DNA from: Talinum fruticosum
Lineage: Eukaryota > Streptophyta > Magnoliopsida > Caryophyllales > Talinaceae
DNA length: 64,000 nucleotides
Assembly: GCA_021018815.1 (NCBI GenBank)
Contig: JAITYX010000143.1
Coordinates: forward strand, 186,001-250,000
Direction of reading: 5' to 3'
The notes under the pieces were generated by a model that searched no databases, was not told where the DNA came from, and saw nothing but the letters and a program-made list of their open reading frames with translations. Both the position numbers and the translations under genes were made by a program. Of this stretch, positions 49,657-62,239 are shown in pieces. Each line of letters opens with the position of its first letter. Positions within the stretch are counted from its first letter, which is position 1.

Positions 49657-50492
49657 ATGCAGCCACCACCCCAACAAAAAATGCCCACTTTCTTGAACAT
49701 GACTCCCCTTATCATCAACTCACCCCTAATTCAGAAATCAAAGATCCCCAAAATTTGGTCCAGGCCCAGATTGATCTTGATGAAAACAGCACCAAAAAAC
49801 CAACCCCACCAAAAAGAAAATCGAGCAAAGACAGGCACAAAAAGGTTGATGGCAGAGGGAGGAGAATAAGGATGCCAGCTCTCTGTGCTGCAAGAGTTTT
49901 CCAATTGACGAGAGAATTGGGTCACAAATCCGACGGCGAAACGATCCAGTGGCTTCTACAGAAATCAGAGCAAGCCATCATTGCCGCCACCGGTACCGGA
50001 ACCGTTCCGGCCTCTTTTCTTTCCGCTTCTGGGTCCTCTGTCTCAGAACAGGGTAGCTCTGTTTCTGCTGGTATTTCTGGATATAACCATTCTGGGTGGA
50101 GCTTGATAAATGGAAATCTGGGTCGAACCCATTTGCCTCCCGGGTCCTGGGGACTTGGGTCGGGCTCGTTTCATGATCCGGGGTTCTCGAGCTCGAGTTC
50201 TGGGAGAGAGAATTTCGATTCGGGCCCTAAAGTGGGTATGCACAGCATGGAAGTCTCCAATTTGAATATGGGGTTGGTGAATTTTGGCGCAAATTTGGGT
50301 AGGAGTGCGGGGCAAGAAGAGCGAGAAAGCTTGGGACTTGGGCTATCACAAGATGGTCGTATTGGTCTCTTGAATTACGGAGCCATTAATCAATTATACC
50401 AACAAATTAGGCAAAACAGAGTGACTGTTGATTTCAACAATGACCAACAGCAGCGAATTGTTGAAGAAGGTGATTCTCAAGGATCAAGGTGA
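49657..50492 (+). CDS. Class I TCP transcription factor (TCP20/TCP6/TCP11-like), with an apparent N-terminal frameshift
   Basis: Plant basic helix-loop-helix-type DNA-binding protein of the PCF class, which binds GGNCCCAC-like sites in genes for growth and cell division. The TCP domain (49810-49985) reads [61 protein letters not shown] Gly/Ser-rich middle follows, and an ending [20 protein letters not shown] with EEGDSQGSR that matches the TCP20-type C terminus. The frame with the domain has no ATG upstream. The natural start, [14 protein letters not shown] at 49657, is in another frame, and one base must be missing between 49657 and about 49760 to join them; the result would be about 278 aa. 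There is no intron. The exact shift position is not determined. Confidence 0.9.
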
Positions 50493-52135
50493 AAATGCAG
50501 AATGCAAAGTTTTTCTATTTCTGAGATGTCTTTTGTCCAAAAGTTGCTTACTATTTGCATGTTTGAGTGGGAATGAAAATAGATTGAGGCTTGAAGGTTT
50601 TTGTTTTGAAAATCTCCTCATATTGAGTCCCCCTTCTTTGAATTTCTTCCTGTTTGCGGATTTTGTGTTCTGTTTTGCCCGTTTTGGTCGAAGGATTTTG
50701 TGTATTTGTATATTTTTAATTTAGCAAACAAAGTTGTATCATCAATCAATCAGTGTGCGGTATATACTTACTACTATTTTCAAGTTTTGGTGAAGTGAAG
50801 TATGGAGAAGCATAATAATTTTACCTAAACTTTCCTAGCCAAGTGGTGACTATGCTTGTTCACCAAGGTTAGTGCATGCATATTATTGGATTTTACAGCT
50901 GAGCTATGATACTGTAGACCTACCACTTAACAATGTTGGTCATTGTGTATTGAACATTAATCTCAACAACCTTTTCTGAAATAGTCTTGCCCATTCTTAG
51001 CTTATTGCCTAGACTGAGAGAGTAAACATTGTATGTGTCTCTTTTGGCGCATAGAGGTCGAATATGTGAGATATGAATTCAAAATTTAAATAGTTTATCG
51101 ATTGTAGTAGTTGACACCCGTTGAGTAAATATGATGAACCTATGCTAAGTAACTGGCGTAGCAACATCATATAAAGTTGTTTTCATGAAAATAAAAAGAG
51201 TTACCCTATGATAGACTTGGGAGTGGACATGTGGTCATATAAACATTTATATCAATTATGACATAGTGCGGAAACATTCACATACCCTAATACCATTTTA
51301 GGGTTTTTCTTTTAAAAATTAGAACACAACATCGATATCTAATATGAAATATCTAAAGGAGATAGTTATAGAGCGGGCTCTTAATCGAAAGCAATAACTC
51401 ATATCACGGGCAATATTGAGGATGCTCCAAACTGCTACGCACCATAGTCTAATGTTAACATATTGTAGTTGATGGTATATGTTGCCCTGCTAAAGCGCTC
51501 TTGGAGCAATTGGTCTCCGCACTTGCTGCACGCGACCTCCTGGCTTTGACGCCTGGGAGGTGTAAGTTGTCTCTGTGATCACAGGGTCAGTGACATGTTA
51601 TGTATGTCAGTGACATGTTATGTATGCGCACGACTGTCACTGATCATGAAGCTGCCTGTAGTTCGTAAAGAACAACTTTTTATAATAGCATACAACTTAG
51701 AATCGTGTTTCATTGACAGCATACAGTTTGCTACTTTTTCCCGCTTCTTATCACTAACTCTTACCGGTCTTTTCTATGTATATAGTTACGCTTACAGCTC
51801 CTTGGTCATTACCACCGCCAAACCATACTGTTTCTAGATACTGTTTCTTAGCCCATTACTATTCGTTTTTATCAATAGAGTTGAAATGACAAGTTTCAAT
51901 GGTATTATTTTGGGCCGAGTTCATAGACTGAGCCGAGCAAGTTATCTTAAATTAAAAAAGGCCCAATAAATAATTCAATCAGTGTGAACTTTGCTGATGA
52001 GCCCGTAGTCTGAGGCCTGAATGTAATTCTGAAATATATCTTAAATTAAAACATTGGGAAGTTAGAGTTGATGAGTGAATGCAAGGAAAAAGAATTCAGG
52101 TTGCTGATCCTTCATTCCCATAAATACGCCGTTAG

Positions 52136-52191
<56 letters not shown>

Positions 52192-55100
52192 TTTTGCATT
52201 TGCTTAATATGCTCTAAATTTGGAGAATGGTTGTTAACACAATTTAATCTACTTGTAATTTGACTTGCCACCCTCTCTCTTGTTGAGATTGCCTCACATG
52301 CAAACTCTTCAACTACTGGCTACAAAAACATCGGAAAAAGTACGTTCATAAGATAATACACGTGAATTCACATGTAACATATTTGAAGAAAGAGTCGGAA
52401 AATGTGTGTTGACCTTATATAATAATATAACTCAAACTTCACCTGAAACTATTCAGTGAAACACAAACATGATGACCAATTAATATGAGTTTTTAACCTA
52501 TATGTATTTGTTAAAATTTCATGTCGAAGTATTTCAAACTATTTTTATTGGGAACAGTTTTATGTAAATTGATTTAAAATTTAAAATATTAATTTTCTCA
52601 AGAGTATGCATTTGTGATGCAAAGTAACCAATTTCTTGAGGAAACTAAGTACAAAGATAATTATATATGAATTGACTTTGATAGATACATATGACTTTGT
52701 CATTCGACACTCTTCATTTCTAAGTAGAAGAATTGGAAAATACAACCACCTTTTTTACATTCTTTCTATTTTTTTTAATTTAATAATTTCATGAATTGAG
52801 AGAATTATACCAAAGTTGGAAAGCGGAGAATGGCCTTTGAAAAGGAATACAACCACTAATTCTTTGGGGAATTTCTATGCCAACTACTTAATTATTGACT
52901 TTAACAAAATGATCTTATGAATGTCAACTCTAATGAGATTGCCATCATCATTTGGGAATAATGTACTACTATTATATAAATAAATATTCACTACTTATAT
53001 ATTATATTTAAAATCTTGCCACCCTTTTTGGTTTTTTATTTTATTTTATATTAATAAAATAATATATGTAAATATTTCTTACATCTTGTCTTTTAAAGTT
53101 CCATGTATATGTGTTGTCAACTTTTTATTTCTAAAAGAAAAAAAGAGGTTACATATGTATTGACTTTCATATTTTCACTCATAAAAGAATTGCATTTTTT
53201 TCAAAATAAAATTTAAAAATAGGCAAAAATGCAATATAATAATAAATAAAGGAATGATGAACCTTCTATGAGGAAAGCATGGCAAGCTCCAATCAATTGT
53301 CATGGACATACAACTAATAATGAATTAAGATAAAGGCATCTGTAAATGGATGATGACAAGGATGTGATTTACATCCATTTTTGCATCAAATTGATGATAT
53401 ATTTCCTAACATAAGATCAATATCAAATACACAAATTTCATAATAATAACACGATATGTGTGTTGTGAAATAAAAGTTGTACAAATATAAATATATGAGT
53501 CTATAACCATATAAAAATATAATAAGTTTACGAAATCGGTATGTATTTATGTTGTATAAGATTTTTTCGTATAAATAAGTTATGGAGGAATATACAATGA
53601 AGGAAAGTAATAAAAAAAAAAGGCATGAAAAATAGAGATTGGATGACAGCATTGTACTGAGTAGATAGATGTGAAAAGAATGTCTGTTTTGAAAGGCAGA
53701 ATCCAAGCTGATTCAGAAACAGAATAAATTTTCAAGTGTTGAATTTCAGGGGATTCCATTTCCAATTGCATTAATGCATTTGTAACCCCTGCCCATAATC
53801 TCATTGCCAATGCCCATCTATTTCAGATCCACTTGGATTTTCCTTCATTTTTACTTTACATATGGTGATCGATATTCATTTGTATATAACCCAACTGTCT
53901 CGTTAATAGAGGTTAAACCTTTCCCCTTAAAGGTCAATTAAGTTATAAGAACCTCAGGCTTTGTTATTAGTTTAGATATAGTCAAACCGTCCAAAAGAAA
54001 GTAGCATAATTCCGGGCTCATCATACATGTGATAACACATAGATTTATACTTGTACGTAAAATAAATCTTAACTCACTTTACACGTTATGCCGGTTACTA
54101 CCGAAATAGAATCTATTAAGGATTTTGAGATATGCAAATATAGGCAACCTTATTGTTACGAGTTGAGAGATTACTTCAAAGATATATAATAAAGAGATTG
54201 ACATGTAATTACTAATTATCACTTATGGATTCATGCAAAATGAAATTGTTTTTTGCTAAATTGCTTAAACTAATTAGCACGTCTCATTAGACCACAAACT
54301 CACATAATTACAATCATCATTCTTAAGTACCTCGCATATAGTTCATATCTACATGCAACCCAAATATCTCACGAAAAAAGATATTACCTTTTCCTAAAAG
54401 ATAACGTAACTTATTAGAATATTAGGAATTGAAACTTTATTATTGGTTTATATATAGTCAAACTGTATAAAAAAACTATTATAGTTTTGAGGTCATCATA
54501 CATATGATAGCATATAGATAATACTTATAAATAAAATTATTATAAATCTTAATTCATTATACATGTGATGGTAATAACAATGAGAATTGTTATACAATAT
54601 GAATTTTATTAAGTATAATTTTGAAGCATTTAAATATAGATATTATTATTATGAGTAGAAAAATTATGTTTAAAATAAGAGTGTATCTATAAAATAATAT
54701 TAAAAGGAATAGTTGTGGTGATAAAGGGTATGGAAGAGCAAAATTGGTAACAGAAAAAGGAGAGAAAAGGATGTGAATTGGGAGTAAAAATGAGAGCCGC
54801 CTTGGTTTTGGTTGGATGGGAAATGGGAAATTAAAATTATTAAAGAATTAAATAATAATCAGAGAAATGAGCACCACGTGTTGAAGGAGGGCAAAGAGGG
54901 TACGGGCTACAGGAAGAGCAGGTCAGAGGGAGAGAGTGAGTGTGAGAGAGTGTGGGCTCCCTCCCTTTTTTACCAGCGACAACAACTACCCCCTCCCTGC
55001 TTCACAGTTCATTCAGATTCATGACACTCTCTCTCTCCCTCTCTCTCTTCCTCTGCTCCTCACTTCTCTCTCTTCCCAACTCTTCCTCCCAATTCTCCCC

Positions 55101-55409
55101 GTCTTCCCTTTTGTTTAGTCCTCTCTCTCTCCCCTCTCCCACCTAAACTCTTCGCCCACTCAAAAGCCAACACTCCCCTTCATAGCTCACGCCGCTCTCT
55201 TTCGCCCACACAAACACTACTCTTCACCCACCCCCAAAACCCCCTCTTTCTCTATCTATAGGTAAATGGAGCTGGGAAAAAGGGTATGAAAAGCAGGGGA
55301 AAACAGAGCACCAGAAACGCAACTAACTCTCGCGTCTTGGTTCTTCTTCTCTCTCTCATTCCCTCTTTGCGCTTTTGGTGAAGTGGGTTTCTCTAATTCG
55401 TATTGAAAA
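50493..55409. other. AT-rich intergenic between TCP and ACR genes
   Basis: About 4.9 kb without a supported gene. A (TA)n microsatellite lies at 52137-52189. 55020-55400 is strongly CT-rich and most likely the 5' leader of the ACR gene. Confidence 0.5.
52137..52189. repeat. (TA)26 microsatellite
   Basis: Uninterrupted TA repeats over 53 bp. Confidence 0.97.
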
Positions 55410-58400
55410 ATGGATTGCTGGACGCCGTCCGTGAAACTCGACGAAGAATTCGAGAAGTTCGTCCTCCGTATGAACCCTCCAAGGTGATTGGAGTTTCTCT
55501 ATTGTCTTCTTCTGATTTGGGATTTTCTTTGCTTCAATTGAATTGGGTTCATTTCATCTCCTTGATCAATGTTCCGCATTGTAATCACTGTTTCAATTTG
55601 AGGCTTCTAAGCCCTTTTCTTGATGTGGAATTTTCAGGGTTACTGTTGATAATACATCAAGTAGGAAAGCAACTTTGATTAAGGTAACCCCCACCCCCTC
55701 TCTTCTTTTTTCCTACTGTCAAATCCAGCCTTTTTTGTTTGTATGCGAATCCATTGGAATAGCTTTCTGGTCAATCAATCGTGAAAATTTGATGAAATTG
55801 TTTCTTCCCCTTTTGGTTTGTTATTGCTGCAATCTTGTAGGTAGACAGTGCTAATAAGAGGGGTAGTTTGTTGGAGGTGGTTCAAGTTCTCACCGATATG
55901 AATTTACTCATTCGAAGGGCATATATTTCTTCAGATGGAGAGTGGTTTATGGATGGTGAGCATTGTATTCTTTCTCCCAATTCTATCTTAACTCCTCAGT
56001 TGATGTGATTAATTAATCCTATCATGTAAAACTGTTGATTATTTGATTGAGAAGGGTTGAATTTTTGCCCTACTGCAAATTCGATTCATGGGTTTCACAT
56101 TATCTTGTAGTGTTTCATGTCACGGATCAACATGGGAACAGGCTTTGTGAAGACGATGTAGCAGAACGAATTCAACAGGTAAAGTACTGGAAAATTAGTT
56201 TTATCATCGGATGTATTTTGATTGGATTTAAATGAAGCAGGAAGTGGTCATTCATAAAGTTATTTTTTTATTCTTAACGAAAAATTAAGAGCATGAGACG
56301 ACTGATCTCCTGCTTGGCGTTTGTGAGATCTTTCAGTAGCTTGTAGCATATTTGTAATGGTATCCATTGCTAAAAACAAAAGGCGAGAAGCATTTGCATC
56401 TTTATTTATAAGCATTTGTAATGCTAAATTAACTGCTGGACTCACGCTGTTGAAATTTCTGGATTCGCTGCAAAAGATACCTAGACTCCAATGTACTGTA
56501 AGGATTAAAAGATCAACTACGAGTCACGTATTATTTTTAAGCCTAGCATTTGGAATTTTGTGGACTTGAAACTATTTGGTCTTTGTGTCCTTATTTTTTG
56601 TGTTAGTTTTTGAGGGAGGTCACACCCCTGTACCCATTCAGAGTAAGAATCCGTGGATACATGTTTGTGTTCATACTTTAGTTGGCTGCTAACCTAACAA
56701 GTTTTGGATATGTCATTGAATGCTAATGTGATTGGGAAACAAATTTGAATTGCCTGTTCTTAGGAAAAATCCTTTCCGCCACTCAAGAACTATGGTCTTT
56801 TCGAGTCTTGCATTTGGCTTTATGTGGATTACGGACATTTCCTCCACCCTTTCTCTGAGGGAAGAAAGCTTGAATACTATATTCAAGGTTCATGGTCCCA
56901 AATGAAGCTTTTAGTTGTAGAATTTTTATTTTTAATTTTTACCACATGCCAAGTTTGGGTTCAATAATTGCAATATCTGGTGGAGCCCTTGCCTTGCTAA
57001 ATGAGTGGTTAATATGTTTAAAAGTCTTAATCCTGCTAAGCTTTTCTTTAGTGGGGGTGCATATGTGCTCTCGTGCTTCATTCATCAAATGGCATTTTTG
57101 TGGGGTTTAGGGCTCAGGAAAAATACTGCTAAAGAATCATGCATGTTAAATTGATGGGAGAAAATGTAGAGGAGATGTGGGGAAGGGGGGAGGTGGAGCT
57201 ATGTTACCGTACTCTTGATTAAATGCGGCAACTCTTCCAAATGAACGATGCTGTGTTTCTTGGACCTTATTTAAGTACTTCTCTTGGTCTTTTTGGGGGA
57301 AGCTTATTTCCATGAAGAAATACCATATCTCTTAATTTTGTTAGCTAGATGCCAAATAAGATCGGACAGGCAACAAGTGTTTCCCTTTATTTTGCTTAAA
57401 GTAATTCTCAATTCTAGTCATGCTGATTGTTGGACGATTGTAATTTGCAGTCACTAGGGCCTAGAGCAAGAAGCTTTAGATCCATGAGATCAGTGGGTGT
57501 TCAAGCTGCTCTGGAGCATACAACGATAGAATTGACTGGAAGAGACCGGCCTGGTTTGCTCTCAGAGATCTTTGCTGTTCTCACTGACCATAAGTGCAAT
57601 GTAGTGGCAGCCGAGGTTTGGACCCATAGCTCAAGAATGGCATCAGTTGTTTACATCACTGATGATACAACAGGATCACCGATCGATGATCCTGACAGGC
57701 TAGCTAGGATTGAACAGCTTTTGCTCTCTGTGTTGATGGAGGACAGGGACAGGAGGAGTGCTAACACTGCAGTTTCAGTTGGGGGTACACATACTGAGAG
57801 GAGACTACATCAGATGATGTATGCTGATCGGGATTATGATATGATGAACCTTAATAGTACGGATCAAGGGTCCAGTCACCATAGTAAACCCCTTGTAACT
57901 GTGGAGAACTGCTCAGAGAGAGGTTATACGGTTGTGAACTTGCGCTGTCCAGATAGGCCTAAGCTTTTGTTCGATACAGTTTGCACATTGACCGACATGC
58001 AGTATGTTGTGTACCATGCAACAGTTATAGCTGAAGGACCCGAGGCTTATCAGGTATTTTCCCTTATGTTTTTAGTTACAATCACTTTGCAAAACCAGGA
58101 ATTGGTTTGGTACATAATTTTCCTTTGTTCAGTTTAATTAGCGTGGTTTGTTAACATAGCAAATAGTTTCATTGGGTCATAATGTAATTAGCATTGGTCA
58201 TGAAGCATCACGCTTTTGGATCTGTTCAGTCAATTCCGGTCAGTGGTCCAAGTTGTCTCTGGATTTAGGGTGCACATATAGAATAATCAGATCTTGTTCG
58301 TCACTCAGTTTTGATAGGTCTATTTGGATCTTGTGAAATGGTTGTGTTTCCACTTTCCCTTGACAGAACACCCTTCCATCCTTAATATTCCTTACTGAGT

Positions 58401-58994
58401 ATAATCTGTCCCTCTGCTCAACAGGAATACTACATCAGGCACACAGATGGATGCCCCATCAGCTCGGAAGCAGAGAGGCAACGGTTAATCCATTGTCTAG
58501 AGGCTGCTATAAAGAGGCGAACTTCTGAGGTTGGAGTCTGTAAACTTTTTAATCATTTTGTACCAGGTTATGTTTACTTGATTGAGTCCTTCGATTTCTT
58601 CTCATTTATCCCTTTGTGTTAACTTTTGATGTTTATCCCACAGGGCATAAGACTAGAACTATGTAGCGACGACCGGATTGGGCTTCTCTCTGATGTAACA
58701 AGGATTTTCAGAGAGAACGGGTTGTCAGTGACCAGAGCAGAGGTGACCACCCGGGGCTCCCAAGCCGTGAACGTCTTCTACGTGATTGATTCTTCTGGGA
58801 ATCCCTTGAAAAGCGAGAGGATCGAGGCGGTTCGGAAAGAGATAGGGCTGACAATTCTGAGGGTAAAAGAGGAGGACTACTCAAAGTCATCCCCTCCTCC
58901 CCAGGAAAGTGGAAGATTCTCTCTGGGGAATATCTTCAGGTCAAGATCAGAAAAATTTCTCTACAACTTGGGCCTCATAAAGTCATATTCTTGA
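55410..58994 (+). CDS. ACT-domain repeat (ACR) protein, seven exons, 453 aa
   Basis: Plant ACR proteins carry four ACT domains, the small ligand-binding fold of amino-acid-sensing enzymes such as bacterial GlnD. They are thought to be amino-acid sensors, but their ligands are largely unproven. Exons: 55410-55483, 55638-55683, 55841-55955, 56111-56178, 57451-58053, 58425-58529, 58644-58994; total 1362 bp, all in frame. ACT1 begins at about residue 37 ([38 protein letters not shown]), ACT2 at about 125 ([20 protein letters not shown]), ACT3 at about 265 ([20 protein letters not shown]) and ACT4 at about 338 ([20 protein letters not shown]). [17 protein letters not shown] is a family landmark between ACT2 and ACT3. 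It ends [11 protein letters not shown]. Closest by eye to the ACR4/ACR5/ACR8 group; I do not assign a number. Confidence 0.94.
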
Positions 58995-61600
58995 GGCAGC
59001 TTGTTGGTGAAGTAGGAGTTTTGCCCATTTGTAATTTTTTTCTTTTTTAGGGGCACTCAATTCATTTGGGCTTTCTGCGGCCGAAAAAGGCTCTACCATC
59101 TCCCTGAAAGAAAAAAAACCCCTTTCGGCTAATGGTAGGGTCAAAGGTAATAAAACCCGTCCCAGTTCACATGCACCGTGTAAAGTGTACCTTTAGACCT
59201 TTAGTTTTACTACATTAATGTAAATTCCCTCTCCTTCTCTTGCTTTGGGCAACCAAAGAGTATGTATTTAAGAAAATCCTCATAATTCCACCAAGTGGAG
59301 TGGGGTGTCTTCAAGTTGAAACGTATGTAATTTCTTACTTCTAAATTGAAGTTTTATTAGTCAGACTCTAAATTTGAAAGATAATCAATTTTTTATTATC
59401 GAATACCTTATCTTTTTTATTAATTAAAGATCAAACTGCTTTGCTAATTAATTAATTCATTTTAGTCTACAAAAAGACAGACAATTATAATGCATATATG
59501 CATATTCTCTCAGAACTTTTCCATGTTAAAAGACTTTTACTTTCAAAGTTCAATTGTTGAATTTTTATCTTTTTTGACTAGAAGAAAGGAAAAATAAAAT
59601 AAAAAATCTTTTACGTTCATTACAATTTCACATTAACTCTCAGTATAAATTCATTTTTAATGAATGTGGAGGAGTCAAACATAAACAATTATAGAGTCAC
59701 AAATCAAAAAATCGATAGATACATATTATTCATTCCGTTTCAAAATACATGTGGGAATATCAAAAAAATATATATTTATGATAAATTTTCCGTTAAAATA
59801 CTTAAGTTGCACCTATATTTTATTAGAAAGGATAAAAAATTAATAAAAAACAGAAGAGAAATAAAACAATTAATAAAGATAAAGTTGATAAACTAGTAAA
59901 TAATATATTATTAAAAATATAAAATGATAAGTATTATGAAATAAAAAAATTAATTAAATTAACATTTATTTTTAAAAATGAGGAAGTAATGATTAAAATA
60001 ATATGAATATAGAAAGAAGCAAGTACGCAAAACGAAACGAGTACATGAAAATGATCCCAAAGAGGGTTTCGAGATGGATGGAGTTAGCCGAATTGAGTTA
60101 ACTGTGAGACTCGGAAAAGACATCATCTTAATGTTTCCCAAACCAACACACACACACATACAGGTAGGTAGGGATACCCGCAGGCTTGGCTGCTGTTTCT
60201 CTCTCTCTGTCTCTCTGACTGACTCACTCACTGATATCAGGTATCTCCCACACACGTGTCCTCTTCTAATTCACACAACGCAATTGGGGCTACCCAGCAG
60301 CATGAAGCCCTACTCAAATAGTGGGCTGGACCCACTCCTCGGCTCTCTCTCTCCACCCCTTATAGGACCACCACCACACCAATGTCACGTGCTGAGTATC
60401 TCTTCACAATCTTCTTTGGAGCACGTGCTGTCAGCCATTTCAACTCTCACTAATCATTTATTAATTACTGTCAAATGATAATTTAAGAAGCTGCATCCGC
60501 TATTGTTGGATGTCATTCTTTTTTTTATACAACTGTAAAAAGGCAGTCCCTACCATTTGGGTGCATTACTAATTACGCAGTAGAATCTAACATTGATTCT
60601 TTTTCTTTACAAATTTAGAAACGTTAATAATAAAACAACTTAAGTTGAATATTTTTTTTCAAAATAATATATATTGAACAGTTTTTAATTATATATAATT
60701 TTTTTATTGGCAGAGATGTTCACAGAGATAAGTTTGTATATATATGAATTTTTGTAAACCTTGTGTAAATAAGACCCAATATGCTATTGAACAATTTTCA
60801 AAGGAGGTATATGTGAATCATTTAACCTCTATGAATTTATAGCCATCAATAAAACTTTGATGTGATTTATACTTATTTGAGAATTGAGATAATATGGCAC
60901 AAACAAAACCCAACGACCGACAAGCATGGAAGAGGGAGTTAGGTGTGGGAAGATAATGTTAGTATATGATGCAATTGGGCTGTGCCCAGTCAAGTAGTCG
61001 TGTCATTTGTGGGTATATTATCTTTTAGACCAAATGAGCTAAGATTTTTGCATAATATTATATGGTTAAAGTACTAAAAATTAGTAGTAGTAGTAAGTAG
61101 CAACAAAAGGAAAAGCCATTGTCAAGAATCTTCAGCCGAATCAATTTGGGAGTGGACCAGGCCTGGATCTAGTGGCTGTGGCCTTTGTCTATTTAGTTTC
61201 CCAGCTTTGCAGATGCTCACCCAGCACAAAAGCTGGTCCAATGCACCCACTTGGGAGTTGAGGCTGTGGGGCATTTCTGGTTGGCCAATTTCACTACAAT
61301 TTGTCAAATGACATGAGCTTCGACGACCCTCGGGGTCATTCGAAATTAACAAACAAAGTCACCCAGAAAAGTTCCTTTCTGTTTGCTTTTTTTTTGGGGG
61401 TGAGAGGGAATCTTGACTGCGGTCAAGGGCCCGGTCACAAAGGAGTTGAGCTCAGGGAACCCTTTCGTAAAGGCTGGGCAAGTCTTTGGATGACTACAAT
61501 CAACTAGCAACTCATGGAAGCGTTACCTGTAACATTGTTTATGAGCAGTATTCCTGCTGGTTTGCTTGTGAAAACAAATTTAGTAACACCAAGACAAAAA
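58995..61600. other. Region between convergent ACR and CYP20-2 genes, with a G-box cluster
   Basis: Mostly AT-rich. 60060-60480 stands out: it is CT-rich and less AT-rich than its flanks, with three CACGTG hexamers (60253-60258, 60386-60391, 60422-60427). A 134-codon frame (60074-60478) crosses it, but with simple-repeat composition and no domain. Confidence 0.5.
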
Positions 61601-62086
61601 CAGGATATGCTGCAAGAAAATTGTAACCAAAAAACCCAAACAAGAACTATTACATAACAATACACAGATCGAATTATGCATTATGTCTACCACTTGAGGC
61701 CAACCTTCAATGGGGATGGGGAGAGGGGAGGGATAATTGAAGCAAAAATCAAACAGATCTAACGTGAAAACTGCATAGGCAGGGACAAGCATAGGGAAAT
61801 AATTTGTTTACTCATCATATGTATTAATAGACCATTTTTAGTCCATAAGCATTTTAGAACAGCCATCAACGGTACTCAGAACAACTAAAACCTGATACAT
61901 CAACCTGGATGTAGTTGAAGAAAACTGCTGCTCCCTCTGTCCTTCTAAGCATACAGAGGGGAAAGAGTCTGTGTCCTCAAAATGAAAATGCATCTCAACA
62001 AACCCAAAAAGGGGGAAAAAAGGAAAGAAATCAAACCGAAAAATCCGCACAAGGAAGCATTCCTCTGGGCACAATTAAGGCGTGCA
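61601..62086 (-). other. Probable 3' UTR of the CYP20-2 gene
   Basis: Directly downstream of the stop codon on the minus strand. No polyadenylation signal was assigned with confidence. Confidence 0.35.
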
Positions 62087-62239
62087 TCACACCATTGGAA
62101 GTTCACCGCAATCAACAACGACAACCCTCTTCTTTGGACGGTCTCCCCTGTCTGTCTCTTGTGACTCGATAAGCCTCACAATATCCATGCCTTCCAAAAC
62201 TTGCCCAAAGACTACATGTCTCCCATCTAGCCAGGGGGT
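62087..62239 (-). CDS. CYP20-2: Chloroplast lumen cyclophilin CYP20-2 (PnsL5), last exon only
   Basis: Peptidyl-prolyl cis-trans isomerase; in Arabidopsis CYP20-2 is also the lumenal subunit PnsL5 of the photosynthetic NDH complex. The exon encodes the final 50 residues: [50 protein letters not shown], then TGA. The [11 protein letters not shown] block is specific to the CYP20-2 type rather than cytosolic cyclophilins. The acceptor (GGCAG before ACC) is in phase 0. The preceding exon (with SMANAGPNTNGSQFFI-type sequence) is not found between 62240 and 64000, so an intron longer than 1.7 kb runs off the right edge. Confidence 0.9.
   Translation of the reverse strand, partial: TPWLDGRHVVFGQVLEGMDIVRLIESQETDRGDRPKKRVVVVDCGELPMV

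Noticed and set aside
60074..60478. 134-codon frame with ATG over the G-box island
   Set aside because: Composition follows CT/CA repeats and no domain is recognisable, so it was kept only as a regulatory observation.
61122..61507. Opposed 76- and 68-codon frames
   Set aside because: Mutual shadows in low-complexity intergenic DNA, without homology that I recognise.
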